A stretch of DNA of 64,000 bases from JAGRAX01 sp041391365 (GCA_041391365.1 JAWKOC010000001.1:620001-684000), one strand, 5' to 3'; counted from the stretch's first letter, positions 46,561 through 56,054 are shown. The notes: a model not told the origin generated them from the sequence alone. Made by a program: numbers and translations.

Positions 46561-47188
46561 TTCTCTCTTTTTCATCGCAGACAAACCCATCACAACCAAA
46601 CAATTGGAGGATATTCTCCCTGAGTTTTCCAAATCTCAAATTCGTCAGGCTTTGACAGAAATGATTGAAGAGCCCATTTCATCTCATGCAGGAATTGTAT
46701 TGTATGAGATTGCGGGAGGGTATCAATACCGAACCCATCCAGAAAACGCGAGTTGGGTTGCCAATTTTACCAAAGCCAAACCTGTTCGTCTTTCCCGAGC
46801 TCAATTGGAAGCACTTTCGATCATTGCCTATCGTCAACCTGTGACCAAACCCGAAATCGATGACATTCGAGGCGTTGATTCCGGAGGAGTCATTCGTGTG
46901 CTGGTCGAAAGAGGATTGGTAAGAATCTTGGGCAAACGGGATGAACCCGGACATCCTCTGCTCTACGGAACCTCCAACGATTTTTTATCTTTTTTCAATT
47001 TAAAGAATCTATCTGATCTTCCGCCATTGCAAGAATACACAGAATTGGGAGAGGACAGTTTGAAAAAATTGGCTCAACTTTTCCCCGAATCCACGGATAT
47101 TGAACAAAATCTTCAAGAAGAAAATATTCTCCCTCTTGAAGAAGGAGAAGCTTCGCAACCAGCGATTTCTTCGGAAGGAACCACTTGA
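46481..47188 (+). CDS. scpB: segregation and condensation protein B
   Basis: 235 residues. Two winged-helix domains: LKSILDSLFFIADKPITTKQL and RLSRAQLEALSIIAYRQPVTKPEIDDIRGVDSGGVIRVLVERGLVRILGKRDEPGHPLLYGTS, the latter the ScpB signature. The acidic C-terminal tail is variable. An ATG at 46535 (MEKLKSIL) lies closer to the conserved start and would reduce the overlap with scpA to 26 bases. It dimerises and binds ScpA in the condensin complex. Its TGA overlaps the TTG of the next gene. Confidence 0.92.
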   Translation: MTNPNSQESSTSMDWGQPMEKLKSILDSLFFIADKPITTKQLEDILPEFSKSQIRQALTEMIEEPISSHAGIVLYEIAGGYQYRTHPENASWVANFTKAKPVRLSRAQLEALSIIAYRQPVTKPEIDDIRGVDSGGVIRVLVERGLVRILGKRDEPGHPLLYGTSNDFLSFFNLKNLSDLPPLQEYTELGEDSLKKLAQLFPESTDIEQNLQEENILPLEEGEASQPAISSEGTT

Positions 47189-47913
47189 GCAACTCAGATT
47201 CCACCATTCGCTTAAATCGATTTCTTGCGCTACAAGGAGTATGCTCTCGACGAAAAGCAGATCAACTGATTCAAGAAGGTCGTGTCGAAGTCAACGGACA
47301 GCTCATCACAGAGCTTGGACACAAAATTGAACCGAAGAAAGGTCTAGAAATTTGTGTAGATGGCGTTCCTATAGACATTGTCATGGGGAAGAGATGGTAT
47401 TATGCCTTTTATAAACCCAAAAACGTGATCACAACCATGAGTGACCCAGAGCAGCGTCCATGTGTTGGAGACTATTTGCAAAAATTTTCTGCGCGACTCT
47501 TTCCCATCGGTCGGTTGGATTTTGATGCTGAAGGACTGCTCATTGTAACCAATGACGGAGATTTGTCTCACAAACTTGCACACCCTAAGTTTAGCATCAA
47601 AAAAACTTACCTGGTAAAAATCAAAGGCAAAGTCACACCTGGATTGATTGATAAAATTGCAGGTGGGTTACGTTTGGAAGATGGATGGGTCAAACCCACA
47701 CATGTTTCCATTGATAAGGTTCTCAAAGAAAATACATGGATCAAAATCACATTGACCGAAGGAAGAAACCACATCGTAAAAAATATTTTCTTGCATGTTG
47801 GAAACCCCGTCATCAAACTTGTTCGTACAGAGTTCGCAGGAATTCGATTGCAAACACTTAAACCTGGTGAATTTAGAGAACTCACCAAAAAAGAACTTTC
47901 AGCCATTTTATAA
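47185..47913 (+). CDS. rluB: RluB/RsuA-family rRNA pseudouridine synthase
   Basis: 242 residues from a TTG that overlaps the scpB stop and is preceded by GGAAGGAA. An S4 RNA-binding domain (IRLNRFLALQGVCSRRKADQLIQEGRVEVNG) is followed by the synthase domain with IGRLDFDAEGLLIVTNDGDL (catalytic Asp in GRLD), HPKFSIKKTYLVKIKG and EGRNHIVKNIF. It isomerises a uridine in rRNA. The scpA-scpB-rluB order is common across bacteria and supports the assignment; RsuA is the alternative. Confidence 0.93.
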   Translation: MSNSDSTIRLNRFLALQGVCSRRKADQLIQEGRVEVNGQLITELGHKIEPKKGLEICVDGVPIDIVMGKRWYYAFYKPKNVITTMSDPEQRPCVGDYLQKFSARLFPIGRLDFDAEGLLIVTNDGDLSHKLAHPKFSIKKTYLVKIKGKVTPGLIDKIAGGLRLEDGWVKPTHVSIDKVLKENTWIKITLTEGRNHIVKNIFLHVGNPVIKLVRTEFAGIRLQTLKPGEFRELTKKELSAIL

Positions 47914-47921
47914 TCATTTCT

Positions 47922-49586
47922 ATGAGCAACAAAATTGAAGGCCAATTGTCTTCGATCAAAAAGGCCGATCTCAAAAACATCGAAAAACTGCTACGAAAAA
48001 AAATTCCCAACACGAAGATCATCACATGGGAATTGGCAAAATATTTGGTCAAACTCTGCAGTCAGGTACAGCAAAGCATTGGAATCAGCATTGCTCGAAA
48101 TGGAGTCGTTGAAAACATCACCATTGGTGGGTACAAAGAAATTCTGCCAACATCAAAGACCAGACTTCGCAACGTAGCTTCACGACTCTCAGGATATCGA
48201 TTTGTCTATTGCAGCTTTGCAACTACATTTGACCAACGCATACTCAACGATCTCGAAACCAAGCGACACGATCTTTTGTGCAAAATCTCCATGGATGAGC
48301 GAGGAATTCCTTCTGAGGTAGAGCTAGCCCATCTGGTGCCCGACCCCTCCGGTCGAGATACAATTGCCACCCAAAAGTTTGGCAGTGTCTTGGACATGGA
48401 CATCGATTTTGAAGAATTCATTTCTCAGCTAGAATCTGACTTTCAAAATATTTACATGCCTCAGTTCTTGATCGAAGATCAAGTCAAAGCCATTCTCTGC
48501 TACCATGCTTTAGGCAAATCCGTAACTCCAGAAGACATTCACGAAACCATTGAACTCTCTCGTACCGCTGGATTGAAAATTGTGGATATTTTTTCTCAAA
48601 AAAAGGGACCCATGTCCCCCAGAACTTTGTTTGGAAGCGGAAAAGTACAAGAGCTGTATGACCGTGCCATTTATAAAGGTGCGGATTTGATTTTGTTTCA
48701 CAACAATCTCACGGCTTCTCAGTTTCGTATTCTTGGAGATCTTATCGAGCTCCCATTGATTGATCGCACACAATTGATTTTGGATATTTTTGCTCAACAC
48801 GCCAAAACACATGAAGGAAAACTGCAAGTGGAATTGGCGCAGCTCAAGTATACCTATCCTCGACTAAGAGAAAAAAACACACAGATGTCGAGGCTGGTAG
48901 GAGGTATTGGTGGACGAGGTCCTGGGGAAACCAAATTGGAAATTCATCGGCGTCGGGCCAATGAAAAAATCACTCGTCTCACACGCTCCATTGAGCAAAT
49001 CCGAGAAACACGACAATCTCAGCGAAAGATGCGCCAAAGAAACCATGTTCCACAGGTTTCTATTGTTGGGTATACCAATGCAGGCAAATCGACACTTCTC
49101 AATGCCATGACTCAAGCGGATGCTCTATCAGAGGACAAATTATTTGCGACCTTAGACCCTCTGTCCAAAAAACTTCGTTTTCCTCAAGATCAAGAAATCA
49201 TTTTTACAGATACTGTGGGATTCATCCGAGATCTTCCAAAGGAGTTGATTGAGGCTTTCAAAGCCACATTGGAAGAAATTGAAATGGCAGATTTGATTTT
49301 ACATGTTATTGATGGATCAAACCCAAACTATGAATCGCACATTGAAGTTGTCGATGAACTTCTCACTCAGCTCCATTTGAGTGAGATTCCACAAATCAAA
49401 GTCTTCAACAAATGTGATAAAATCGATGCACAGTCCGCCGAGAACATAGCTCATCAATATGGCGGATATGCCATTTCCGCCATGGAACGAAAATCTTTCT
49501 TACCTTTGCTGGACCATATCCAACATTTTTTATTGCAACCCGTAACATATCAAATCAAAAACACTTCACCTGAATCTGATGTATAA
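47922..49586 (+). CDS. hflX: GTPase HflX (long form)
   Basis: 554 residues, about 120 longer than the E. coli protein because of an N-terminal domain (1-165). Then follow GPMSPRTLFGSGKVQEL, DRTQLILDIFAQHAKTHEGKLQVELAQL and GPGETKLEIHRR. The G domain has GYTNAGKSTLLN (G1), DTVGFIRDLP (G3) and NKCD (G4). HflX binds and splits stalled or heat-damaged ribosomes. Its neighbour across a bidirectional terminator is dnaK, another stress gene, though on the other strand. Confidence 0.94.
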   Translation: MSNKIEGQLSSIKKADLKNIEKLLRKKIPNTKIITWELAKYLVKLCSQVQQSIGISIARNGVVENITIGGYKEILPTSKTRLRNVASRLSGYRFVYCSFATTFDQRILNDLETKRHDLLCKISMDERGIPSEVELAHLVPDPSGRDTIATQKFGSVLDMDIDFEEFISQLESDFQNIYMPQFLIEDQVKAILCYHALGKSVTPEDIHETIELSRTAGLKIVDIFSQKKGPMSPRTLFGSGKVQELYDRAIYKGADLILFHNNLTASQFRILGDLIELPLIDRTQLILDIFAQHAKTHEGKLQVELAQLKYTYPRLREKNTQMSRLVGGIGGRGPGETKLEIHRRRANEKITRLTRSIEQIRETRQSQRKMRQRNHVPQVSIVGYTNAGKSTLLNAMTQADALSEDKLFATLDPLSKKLRFPQDQEIIFTDTVGFIRDLPKELIEAFKATLEEIEMADLILHVIDGSNPNYESHIEVVDELLTQLHLSEIPQIKVFNKCDKIDAQSAENIAHQYGGYAISAMERKSFLPLLDHIQHFLLQPVTYQIKNTSPESDV

Positions 49587-49587
49587 A

Positions 49588-49619
49588 AAAACGGGAAACA
49601 TATTCATGTTTCCCGTTTT
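49588..49619. terminator. bidirectional rho-independent terminator between hflX and dnaK
   Basis: A perfect 14-base inverted repeat (49588-49601 and 49606-49619) around an ATTC loop, GC-rich in the middle (ACGGGAAACAT) with A and T flanks. It lies two bases after the hflX stop and 26 bases after the dnaK stop on the other strand, so it can end both convergent transcripts. Confidence 0.9.
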
Positions 49620-49644
49620 GAGTTTTGATTTGTAATCAAATGTT

Positions 49645-51555
49645 TTAATTTACGTCTTGGTGCTCTACATCAATCACATCATCTTTGGGTGGGTTGGTTC
49701 CATTCCCGGGATGTGTATGAGCAGAATCGGTTTCAGTACCTTGTGCTTGATCCGCAGAGGTGGCTTTGTACATTTTTTCTGCCATTTTGTGGGCGAGTTG
49801 ATTGATGGTTTCAATTTCTTTTTTCATCAACTCAACATCTTGAGACTCAAGCGTTTTCTTTGCGGTTTCCAATGCCTGTGTCAGAGGTTTGGTATCTTCT
49901 TCCGAAAGTTTATCTTTGTTTTCACTCAGAGTTTTTTCGGTACTGTAAATGATAGAGTCCAATTGATTTTTGGTATCAATCTGCTCTCTTCGTTTTTTGT
50001 CTTCTTCCGCATGGGCCTCAGAATCTTTCACAGCTTTTTGAATTTCATCTTCGGACAAACCGCTTGTGTTGGAAATGGTGATTCGCTGCTCTTTTCCGGT
50101 CGCTTTGTCTTTTGCGGAAACATTCACGATCCCGTTTGCATCGATATCGAACGTTACTTCAATTTGAGGTGTTCCTCTGGGTGCAGATGGAATACCCACC
50201 AACTGAAATCGTCCGAGAGTTCGGTTGTCTCCGGCCATTTCTCGCTCTCCCTGAAGAACATGGATGTCCACGGAGGTTTGATTGTCCGCTGCTGTTGAAA
50301 ATACTTCAGATTTTGTCGTTGGAATGGTTGTGTTACGTTCAATCAACCGTGTCATGACCCCGCCAAGGGTTTCAATACCCAATGAAAGAGGAGTCACATC
50401 GAGAAGAAGAACTTCTTTCACATCTCCAGCAAGCACTCCCCCCTGAACAGCAGCTCCATCTGCGACAACTTCATCAGGGTTTACACTCTTTGCACCCTCT
50501 TTTCCAAACACCTCTTTGACCACCGTTTGGACAATAGGAATTCGAGTCGAACCACCCACCAAAATCACTTCATCAATTTGTGATGCAGAAAGACCTGCGT
50601 CTTTCAGGCATTTTAAGCAAGGTTCTTTGGTTCGAGCAATGATTGGACCCGCAAGCTTTTCAAACTGAGATCGAGTCAGTTTGATGTTCAAATGTTTGGG
50701 TCCAGAGGCATCCGCAGTCAAGAAAGGCAAATTGATTTCTGTCTCTGAAACCGAAGACAATTCAATCTTTGCTTTTTCAGCAGCCTCTTTGAGTCTTTGC
50801 ATGACCATTTTATCTTTGGAAACGTCGATGCCTTGATCTTTTTTGAACTCTTCGGTCAACCAATTGATGATAACTTGGTCAACATCATCTCCGCCCAAGT
50901 GAGTATCACCATTGGTTGCTTTGACTTCCACCACTTTGTCTCCGACTTCAAGAATGGAAATATCAAATGTTCCTCCCCCAAAGTCATAGACAGCAACCAC
51001 CTGATCTTTCTTTTTATCCATTCCATAGGCGAGCGCTGCAGCTGTAGGTTCATTGATGATTCGTTTGACTTCCAGACCCGCAATTTTCCCCGCATCTTTG
51101 GTGGCTTGTCTTTGAGAATCGTTAAAATATGCTGGAACAGTGATCACAGCTTCCGTAATCGTTTCACCAGTATAATCTTCTGCGGCCTTTTTCAGCTTGG
51201 AAAGAATCATGGCTGAAATTTCTTGAGGGCTATAATTTTTGCCATCGATCTCAATCGCAGCAAAGCCATTCGCATCTTTGACCACTTTGTAGGGAACATG
51301 ACGATCGGTTTCGCTGACTTCGTCAAATCGACTTCCCATGTATCTTTTTACAGAAAAAATGGTTTTTTCTGGGTTGGTGACAGACTGACGTTTTGCTACT
51401 TGTCCAACTGCCCGAGCTCCATCTTTCAAAAATGCAACCACAGACGGCGTAGTTCTGCCACCCTCTTCGTTCGGAATGACTTTCGCCTCTCCGCCTTCAA
51501 TGATGGATACCACTGAGTTTGTGGTTCCCAAATCGATTCCAATGATTTTTCCCAT
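49645..51555 (-). CDS. dnaK: chaperone protein DnaK
   Basis: 636 residues from MGKIIGIDLGTTNSV (ATG 51555, preceded by GGAG). The ATPase domain has YDFGGGTFDISI and LVGGSTRIPIVQ. The substrate-binding domain begins after the conserved LLLDVTPLSLGIET linker region, and the helical lid runs to the C-terminus, ending in an acidic DDVIDVEHQD tail like the EEVD-type ends of bacterial Hsp70. It folds and protects proteins with DnaJ and GrpE, neither of which is nearby. Transcribed alone from its own promoter. Confidence 0.97.
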   Translation of the reverse strand: MGKIIGIDLGTTNSVVSIIEGGEAKVIPNEEGGRTTPSVVAFLKDGARAVGQVAKRQSVTNPEKTIFSVKRYMGSRFDEVSETDRHVPYKVVKDANGFAAIEIDGKNYSPQEISAMILSKLKKAAEDYTGETITEAVITVPAYFNDSQRQATKDAGKIAGLEVKRIINEPTAAALAYGMDKKKDQVVAVYDFGGGTFDISILEVGDKVVEVKATNGDTHLGGDDVDQVIINWLTEEFKKDQGIDVSKDKMVMQRLKEAAEKAKIELSSVSETEINLPFLTADASGPKHLNIKLTRSQFEKLAGPIIARTKEPCLKCLKDAGLSASQIDEVILVGGSTRIPIVQTVVKEVFGKEGAKSVNPDEVVADGAAVQGGVLAGDVKEVLLLDVTPLSLGIETLGGVMTRLIERNTTIPTTKSEVFSTAADNQTSVDIHVLQGEREMAGDNRTLGRFQLVGIPSAPRGTPQIEVTFDIDANGIVNVSAKDKATGKEQRITISNTSGLSEDEIQKAVKDSEAHAEEDKKRREQIDTKNQLDSIIYSTEKTLSENKDKLSEEDTKPLTQALETAKKTLESQDVELMKKEIETINQLAHKMAEKMYKATSADQAQGTETDSAHTHPGNGTNPPKDDVIDVEHQDVN

Positions 51556-51648
51556 GATATTCTCCACGTTGTTTGATCAAGGCAGTTGGATCTGCCTGAT
51601 TTTATTCAAAACTTGTTCTGGCTCATGATAGAACCCAGCTTCAAGGCC

Positions 51649-51676
51649 AAGATAAGCACCTACCTCGCCTTGTCAA
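51649..51676 (-). promoter_or_regulatory. dnaK promoter
   Basis: Minus strand: TTGACA (51671-51676), 16-base spacer, TATCTT (51649-51654). It gives a leader of about 85 bases with a GGAG Shine-Dalgarno. No CIRCE inverted repeat is visible in the leader. Confidence 0.5.
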
Positions 51677-51701
51677 CTCCAATGGACTGTTTTTCTTACT
51701 T

Positions 51702-52691
51702 TTACTGATGAAGAATTTTTTTAAGCGATTGCGTCATTACAGGAACGACATCAAAGAGATCTCCCACAATCCCATAATCACAGTGCTGAAAAATGGGGGC
51801 TTCAGGATCTGTGTTGATGGCCACAATCGTTTTGGAGGTTCTCATGCCTGCCAGGTGCTGAATGGCACCTGAAATTCCGCATGCAATGTACAATGAGGGA
51901 TTGACAGTTTTTCCCGTTTGTCCCACCTGCATGGAGTGAGGAACATAACCTGCATCGACCGCAGCTCGAGAGGCTCCAACCGCAGCGCCCAAAACCTGAG
52001 CTAAATCTTCCAAGATCGAAAAATTTTCACCACTTTTGAGGGACCGCCCCCCAGATACAACGATTTCGGCTTCTGCCAATTGGACCTTGGAAGCTGTCAC
52101 TTCTTTCTCTTCGATCAAACGTGCGCCCACATGACGAGAAACGGCTTCCACAGTTTCTACTTTTGTGTCACACAATGACAGCCCTTCTCCACCTTTTTCC
52201 AAGAAACTGTTGGGTCGGCAAACCGCGATCGCACAGTTGGTATGGATTGTCGCCGTTGCAACACATTTTCCAGAATACAATGGTTTCTGCGCCTGCAATT
52301 TGTGATTCGCATCCCAAGAAAGTTCCACACAGTCTGTCACGATCCCCGCTGAAAGCAATTGAGCCACACGAGGAAAAATGGTTTTTGCAAATGCACTTGC
52401 CGTAGCGAGCACGGCCAGGGGATTTGCTTTCGAACAAATCGATGCAATCAATTCGGCATAAGCCTGACCTTCGATGGGAAGATTTTGTTCATGATCTGAA
52501 AGATAGTAGGTCTTTACACCAAAAGATTTCAACTCTTCTGCAATCGAGGAATGATTGTGCCCAATGCTTATGGCATGAAGTTCAAGTTCTGCTTGTTTCG
52601 CAAGAACACTGGCCTTGGCCAAAAGTTCTTTTGAGCTGGAACTGAGTTTTTGTTGTTTGGATTCTACATAGACAAAAATAGAACTCATCAC
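51702..52691 (-). CDS. etfA: electron transfer flavoprotein alpha subunit
   Basis: 329 residues. The N-terminal domain is typical of EtfA. The C-terminal FAD-binding domain is unmistakable: VSGGRSLKSGENF, AAVDAGYVPHSMQVGQTGKTVNPSLYIACGISG and INTDPEAPIFQHCDYGIVGD. With EtfB it passes electrons from acyl-CoA dehydrogenases to the quinone pool. It follows etfB by six bases. Confidence 0.97.
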   Translation of the reverse strand: MMSSIFVYVESKQQKLSSSSKELLAKASVLAKQAELELHAISIGHNHSSIAEELKSFGVKTYYLSDHEQNLPIEGQAYAELIASICSKANPLAVLATASAFAKTIFPRVAQLLSAGIVTDCVELSWDANHKLQAQKPLYSGKCVATATIHTNCAIAVCRPNSFLEKGGEGLSLCDTKVETVEAVSRHVGARLIEEKEVTASKVQLAEAEIVVSGGRSLKSGENFSILEDLAQVLGAAVGASRAAVDAGYVPHSMQVGQTGKTVNPSLYIACGISGAIQHLAGMRTSKTIVAINTDPEAPIFQHCDYGIVGDLFDVVPVMTQSLKKILHQ

Positions 52692-52697
52692 ATCACC

Positions 52698-53477
52698 TCA
52701 CAAAACTTTCGCTTCTTCTCGAAGAAGCGTAACCACCTGCTCAACATCACCAGGCAAACCATCTTTGAAAATTTTTCTTTTTCTCTCCTGCACCGGCACA
52801 AAAAATTCAGACCATGTTACCGAAGCTGCAGAAGCATCTACACCCACATCCGCCAAAGTCTTTGTGTGCAAAGGTTTTTTCTTGGCGGCCATGATACCTT
52901 TGAGTGAAGCATATCGGGGTTGATTCAATCCTTTGGTTGTGGTCACCACAGCAGGTAGATCGATTTTCCAGGTTTGAGTTCTACCACCCTCAAGATCTTT
53001 TCCTACTTGAATGTGATCATCTGACCATTCAAAAGTCTGAACAAAGCAAGCTTGGCTCCAATTCAACATCGTAGCCAGCATAGGTCCGGTGTGGCCGCTA
53101 TCATCATCGATTGCATGTCGACCTAGAAAAACAAGTTTGGCTTGCGCTTCTTGAACAGCATGCGCAAGGACTTTCGAAACAGAGAGATGATCCAAAGACC
53201 ATCGATCTTCGGTTTGGATATGCACCGCTTCATCACAGCCCATGGCCATCGCGGTTCTCAATGCTTCTTGGACTTTTGCAGGGCCCACTGAGATCACCGT
53301 GACTTTTGCAGCATCTCCAATCTTTTCTTTGAGCTGCAAAGCTTGTTCAATTGCGAATTCATCATATGGATTGATGATCCATTTGATTGCACTTTCATCA
53401 ATACCCTTTTTGTCGGGCTTTATTGATATGGTGGCCGATGTATCGGGCACCTGTTTGATACAAACTGCAATGTTCAT
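52698..53477 (-). CDS. etfB: electron transfer flavoprotein beta subunit
   Basis: 259 residues: MNIAVCIKQVPDTSATI start, INPYDEFAIEQALQLKE, FLGRHAIDDDSGHTGPMLA and ARYASLKGIMAAKKKP, the recognition loop that contacts dehydrogenases. An AAGGGAG sits 12 bases before the ATG. The spacer after the OMP gene stop is only 27 bases, so it may belong to the long minus-strand operon starting at the glutamate-cysteine ligase gene. Confidence 0.97.
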   Translation of the reverse strand: MNIAVCIKQVPDTSATISIKPDKKGIDESAIKWIINPYDEFAIEQALQLKEKIGDAAKVTVISVGPAKVQEALRTAMAMGCDEAVHIQTEDRWSLDHLSVSKVLAHAVQEAQAKLVFLGRHAIDDDSGHTGPMLATMLNWSQACFVQTFEWSDDHIQVGKDLEGGRTQTWKIDLPAVVTTTKGLNQPRYASLKGIMAAKKKPLHTKTLADVGVDASAASVTWSEFFVPVQERKRKIFKDGLPGDVEQVVTLLREEAKVL

Positions 53478-53504
53478 CTGATGCGTACTCCCTTTTTCAA
53501 TGCT

Positions 53505-54092
53505 TTAAAAATGATAAGACAAAGTTCCCGTGATGGAACCTACATCCGCGACTCCAAGACTGCTGATCAAATTGAAATTGGCCAATACGCCCACGGACAA
53601 CTCTTTGAGAATGTACATGTCGATGTTCACCCCTGCTTGATAGGCGAAGTTGTAAAAGGTGAATCCAAACTCATCTCGGTACGCAAATCCCAGTCCACCA
53701 TTGAGTCCCACCTCAAAAAAAGAAATGGGCAACACCAATCGAGGACCAAAAGTTCCAATGAAATAGGTACGTCGAGAATCCAATCCGACCTGAAAAAGAG
53801 GTCCGATCGCCACAAATTTGTCCAACGCAGCTTCCACACTTCCCACCATCCAAAACATTTGTGGATCAAAGGAAGTTCCCGCACCCGCCCGAACATTGAA
53901 GGAAGGGTGTTGCGTTCGACCAATGGGCAAAGTCTGATCCGCAGGTTTGAGATTCGAGGCATCTCCCACAGAAGTTGAGGTTGAAGCCGTTTCATCCACC
54001 AACCCAGAGTCTTCTACCGGAACAATGGTCTGGGCGTGAGCCAAGGGGCTCATCGTCAACACGCATGCCAAAAGAAAAAGAATTCGTTTCAT
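53505..54092 (-). CDS. small outer-membrane beta-barrel protein
   Basis: 195 residues from the ATG at 54092 (TGATG overlap with the upstream stop). A signal peptide (MKRILFLLACVLTMSPLAHA, cut after AHA) is followed by a Ser/Thr-rich linker of about 40 residues. Then alternating amphipathic strands rich in Gly, Phe and Tyr end in SYHF, a C-terminal Phe as recognised by the BAM complex. About eight strands can be traced. No specific function is visible. It is carried in the transaldolase-etf gene string. Confidence 0.75.
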   Translation of the reverse strand: MKRILFLLACVLTMSPLAHAQTIVPVEDSGLVDETASTSTSVGDASNLKPADQTLPIGRTQHPSFNVRAGAGTSFDPQMFWMVGSVEAALDKFVAIGPLFQVGLDSRRTYFIGTFGPRLVLPISFFEVGLNGGLGFAYRDEFGFTFYNFAYQAGVNIDMYILKELSVGVLANFNLISSLGVADVGSITGTLSYHF

Positions 54093-54739
54093 CACAATTT
54101 GACCTTCTTCCAATCTTGTTCGAACACTTCAAATCCTTTGTCTGTCAGAGGATGAGAAATAAACTGTTTCATGACCTTGTAGGGAATGGTGGCCACATCT
54201 GCTCCCATCATGGCCGCATCCACCACATGAATGGGGCTGCGAACACTTGCCACAAGTACTTCGGTTTCAAAGCCGTAGTTTTCATAAATCTGCACCAATT
54301 GTCCGATCAATTCCATTCCATAATGAGAAATATCATCCAATCGACCTACAAAAGGACTTATGTATCGGGCTCCGGCTTTGGCCGCAAGAAGTCCTTGCAA
54401 GGGAGAAAAACATAGGGTCACATTCACAGGAATGCTTTCTTCCGAAAGTCTTTTCGTGGCTTTGAGTCCCTCGCTCGTCAAGGGCAGTTTGACCACCACA
54501 TTGTCGGCGATTTTGGCCAATCGTTCCCCCTCTTTGACCATTTGATCAGCCGTAGAGACCCCAGCGACTTCCAAACTCACCGGACCTGGAACCAAGTCAC
54601 AAATTTCACTCACCAGATCCTCATAAGGTGTGGTTTCTTTGGCCACAAGGCTGGGATTGGTCGTTACACCGTCCAGTACCCCCCAAGAAAGAGCATCTTT
54701 GATTTCGTCTATGTTCGCGGTATCGATAAAGAATTTCAT
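54092..54739 (-). CDS. transaldolase/fructose-6-phosphate aldolase, small type
   Basis: 215 residues starting MKFFIDTANIDEIKDAL, the standard start of the short (TalC/FSA) class I aldolases; the ATG 13 codons upstream is ignored for that reason. GVTTNPSLVAKE and VVVKLPLTSEGLKA carry the Schiff-base Lys, and NVTLCFSPLQGLLAAKAGARYISPFVGRLDD is diagnostic. It works in the non-oxidative pentose phosphate pathway or as an F6P aldolase; the two are hard to separate by eye. Confidence 0.95.
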   Translation of the reverse strand: MKFFIDTANIDEIKDALSWGVLDGVTTNPSLVAKETTPYEDLVSEICDLVPGPVSLEVAGVSTADQMVKEGERLAKIADNVVVKLPLTSEGLKATKRLSEESIPVNVTLCFSPLQGLLAAKAGARYISPFVGRLDDISHYGMELIGQLVQIYENYGFETEVLVASVRSPIHVVDAAMMGADVATIPYKVMKQFISHPLTDKGFEVFEQDWKKVKL

Positions 54740-54787
54740 GCGAGCATAGGCGTATCCTATGGTCCAGGAGCTTGTCAAGCAATGCAG

Positions 54788-55618
54788 CTAGCCAAGAGGA
54801 AATTGACCCGAAAACAGATGTACAGGCTGAGTCCGCAGACACACCCCTTGAGCCATCACGTATACCTGGCTTTTTCCTGCGTTGGTGTGCACCCAGACGG
54901 GACTTTGCGCCTTTTCATTGCGGATGGCTACCACGGCCGCGGCGGCAGCCCCCCCGAGGGAGCCTTGTTGCAATCCTCGACCTCTTTCCCACACCCTCAC
55001 AATCAAATTCTGAGGATTGAGGACAAATGCAAGAACAATACTGGCCTTTTTGGGAAACAAAAAATGTCCTTCAAGCTCAGGGCCGATCTTGGAAATCCAA
55101 TCCAAGTTTTTTTGCCAATCCAAAAAACAGACCGCAAAAGGCTCGCCGATCGACAAACAATACATTTTGAGTCGTATATCTTTGATCGAAATGGGTTTGC
55201 CCCAAGGAACCTCATGCGTAGAAATGGGAATGCTCCTGGCATCGAATGCTGGAGGCTCAAGATCGACATGAAACTCATCGTTCTCAAATCGAGTGACTTT
55301 TTTCTCAAATCGATCGTCCAAAAACAATACATGATCCACCCCATCCCTGTTGTGCAGCCAGTGTGCAGCCGACAACAACGCAGTTTCGTCGTGTTTGATT
55401 TTTTTTCCCAAGGAATCAAACACCTGAATGCGGCATACAGATTTTTCGTGGCTGGAAACGAGGGCCAAAAACTGTGCACCCACTCCTACGAAGGGATCAC
55501 ACATTTTTTTGGCCAGCTCTTCAACACCTTCTTGGGACAAATCGCGAGCATGAATCAAGGCCAGAGAACGACCGCAACAGTAATAGCGGTCAAAGGATAT
55601 GTGTTTGTCTTTTTTCAT
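54788..55618 (-). CDS. diaminopimelate epimerase-like protein lacking both catalytic cysteines
   Basis: About 276 residues from ATG 55618 (MKKDKHISFDRYYC). The overall order of DapF blocks is visible. Where active enzymes have the CGNG cysteine, this protein has IKHDETALLSAAHWL. Where they have CGTGACA, it has QGSLGGAAAAAVVA. The block CLSIGEPFAVCFLDW matches the DapF GNPHCVVFV region. Both proton-shuttling cysteines are therefore missing, and it should not racemise diaminopimelate as DapF does. It overlaps the VanZ-like gene by 29 bases. A true dapF is presumably elsewhere. Confidence 0.65.
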   Translation of the reverse strand: MKKDKHISFDRYYCCGRSLALIHARDLSQEGVEELAKKMCDPFVGVGAQFLALVSSHEKSVCRIQVFDSLGKKIKHDETALLSAAHWLHNRDGVDHVLFLDDRFEKKVTRFENDEFHVDLEPPAFDARSIPISTHEVPWGKPISIKDIRLKMYCLSIGEPFAVCFLDWQKNLDWISKIGPELEGHFLFPKKASIVLAFVLNPQNLIVRVWERGRGLQQGSLGGAAAAAVVAIRNEKAQSPVWVHTNAGKSQVYVMAQGVCLRTQPVHLFSGQFPLG

Positions 55619-56054
55619 CGTACTTGCGCCGCAAAGCCACCCAAAGCTGGAAAAGCACCGCGCCGAAAGTATCCAGCGCGACATCTGCAATGGAGGAAGT
55701 TCTCTCCATCACCCAGCTCTGATGCCACTCATCTATACTGGCATAGACAAATGAAAACACAATAGCCAAAATCCCCAGAGGGAGACGCCAATTTTTTTTC
55801 ACATTCCATGATTTTCCTGCGCTAACCAAAAACATCCCAGACAAAATGGCATAGGCGGTCACATGACCGCATTTTCTCAAAACAAGATTGAGGTTTTGTA
55901 ATCCATCAGATTCCAAAGACCCTCCAAACCATCCCCAGACCATCTCAACCCATGATGATGTATGTGACGCAGAAAAACCTGCTCCAGAGGCCACCCACAA
56001 AATCAACATCCACAAGATCAAAGGCAACGAGTATCGAACACGAAAAACGCTCAC
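55590..56054 (-). CDS. VanZ-like membrane protein
   Basis: 154 residues from a GTG at 56054 that overlaps the preceding stop (GTGA). Four hydrophobic helices, with LRKCGHVTAYAILSGMF and VYASIDEWHQSWVMERTSSIADVALDTFGAV: the conserved K..H...Y..L and DE.HQ.F.PGR..s..D...n..G pattern of VanZ/teicoplanin-resistance-like proteins. Function is unknown outside vancomycin gene clusters. It sits between the glutamate-cysteine ligase and DapF-like genes. Confidence 0.8.
   Translation of the reverse strand: MSVFRVRYSLPLILWMLILWVASGAGFSASHTSSWVEMVWGWFGGSLESDGLQNLNLVLRKCGHVTAYAILSGMFLVSAGKSWNVKKNWRLPLGILAIVFSFVYASIDEWHQSWVMERTSSIADVALDTFGAVLFQLWVALRRKYDEKRQTHIL

Noticed and set aside
54542..55765. Long plus-strand ORF of 407 codons
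   Set aside because: It lies opposite the transaldolase and DapF-like genes, whose families are recognisable; its own translation shows no domain and is rich in residues expected from antisense reading.
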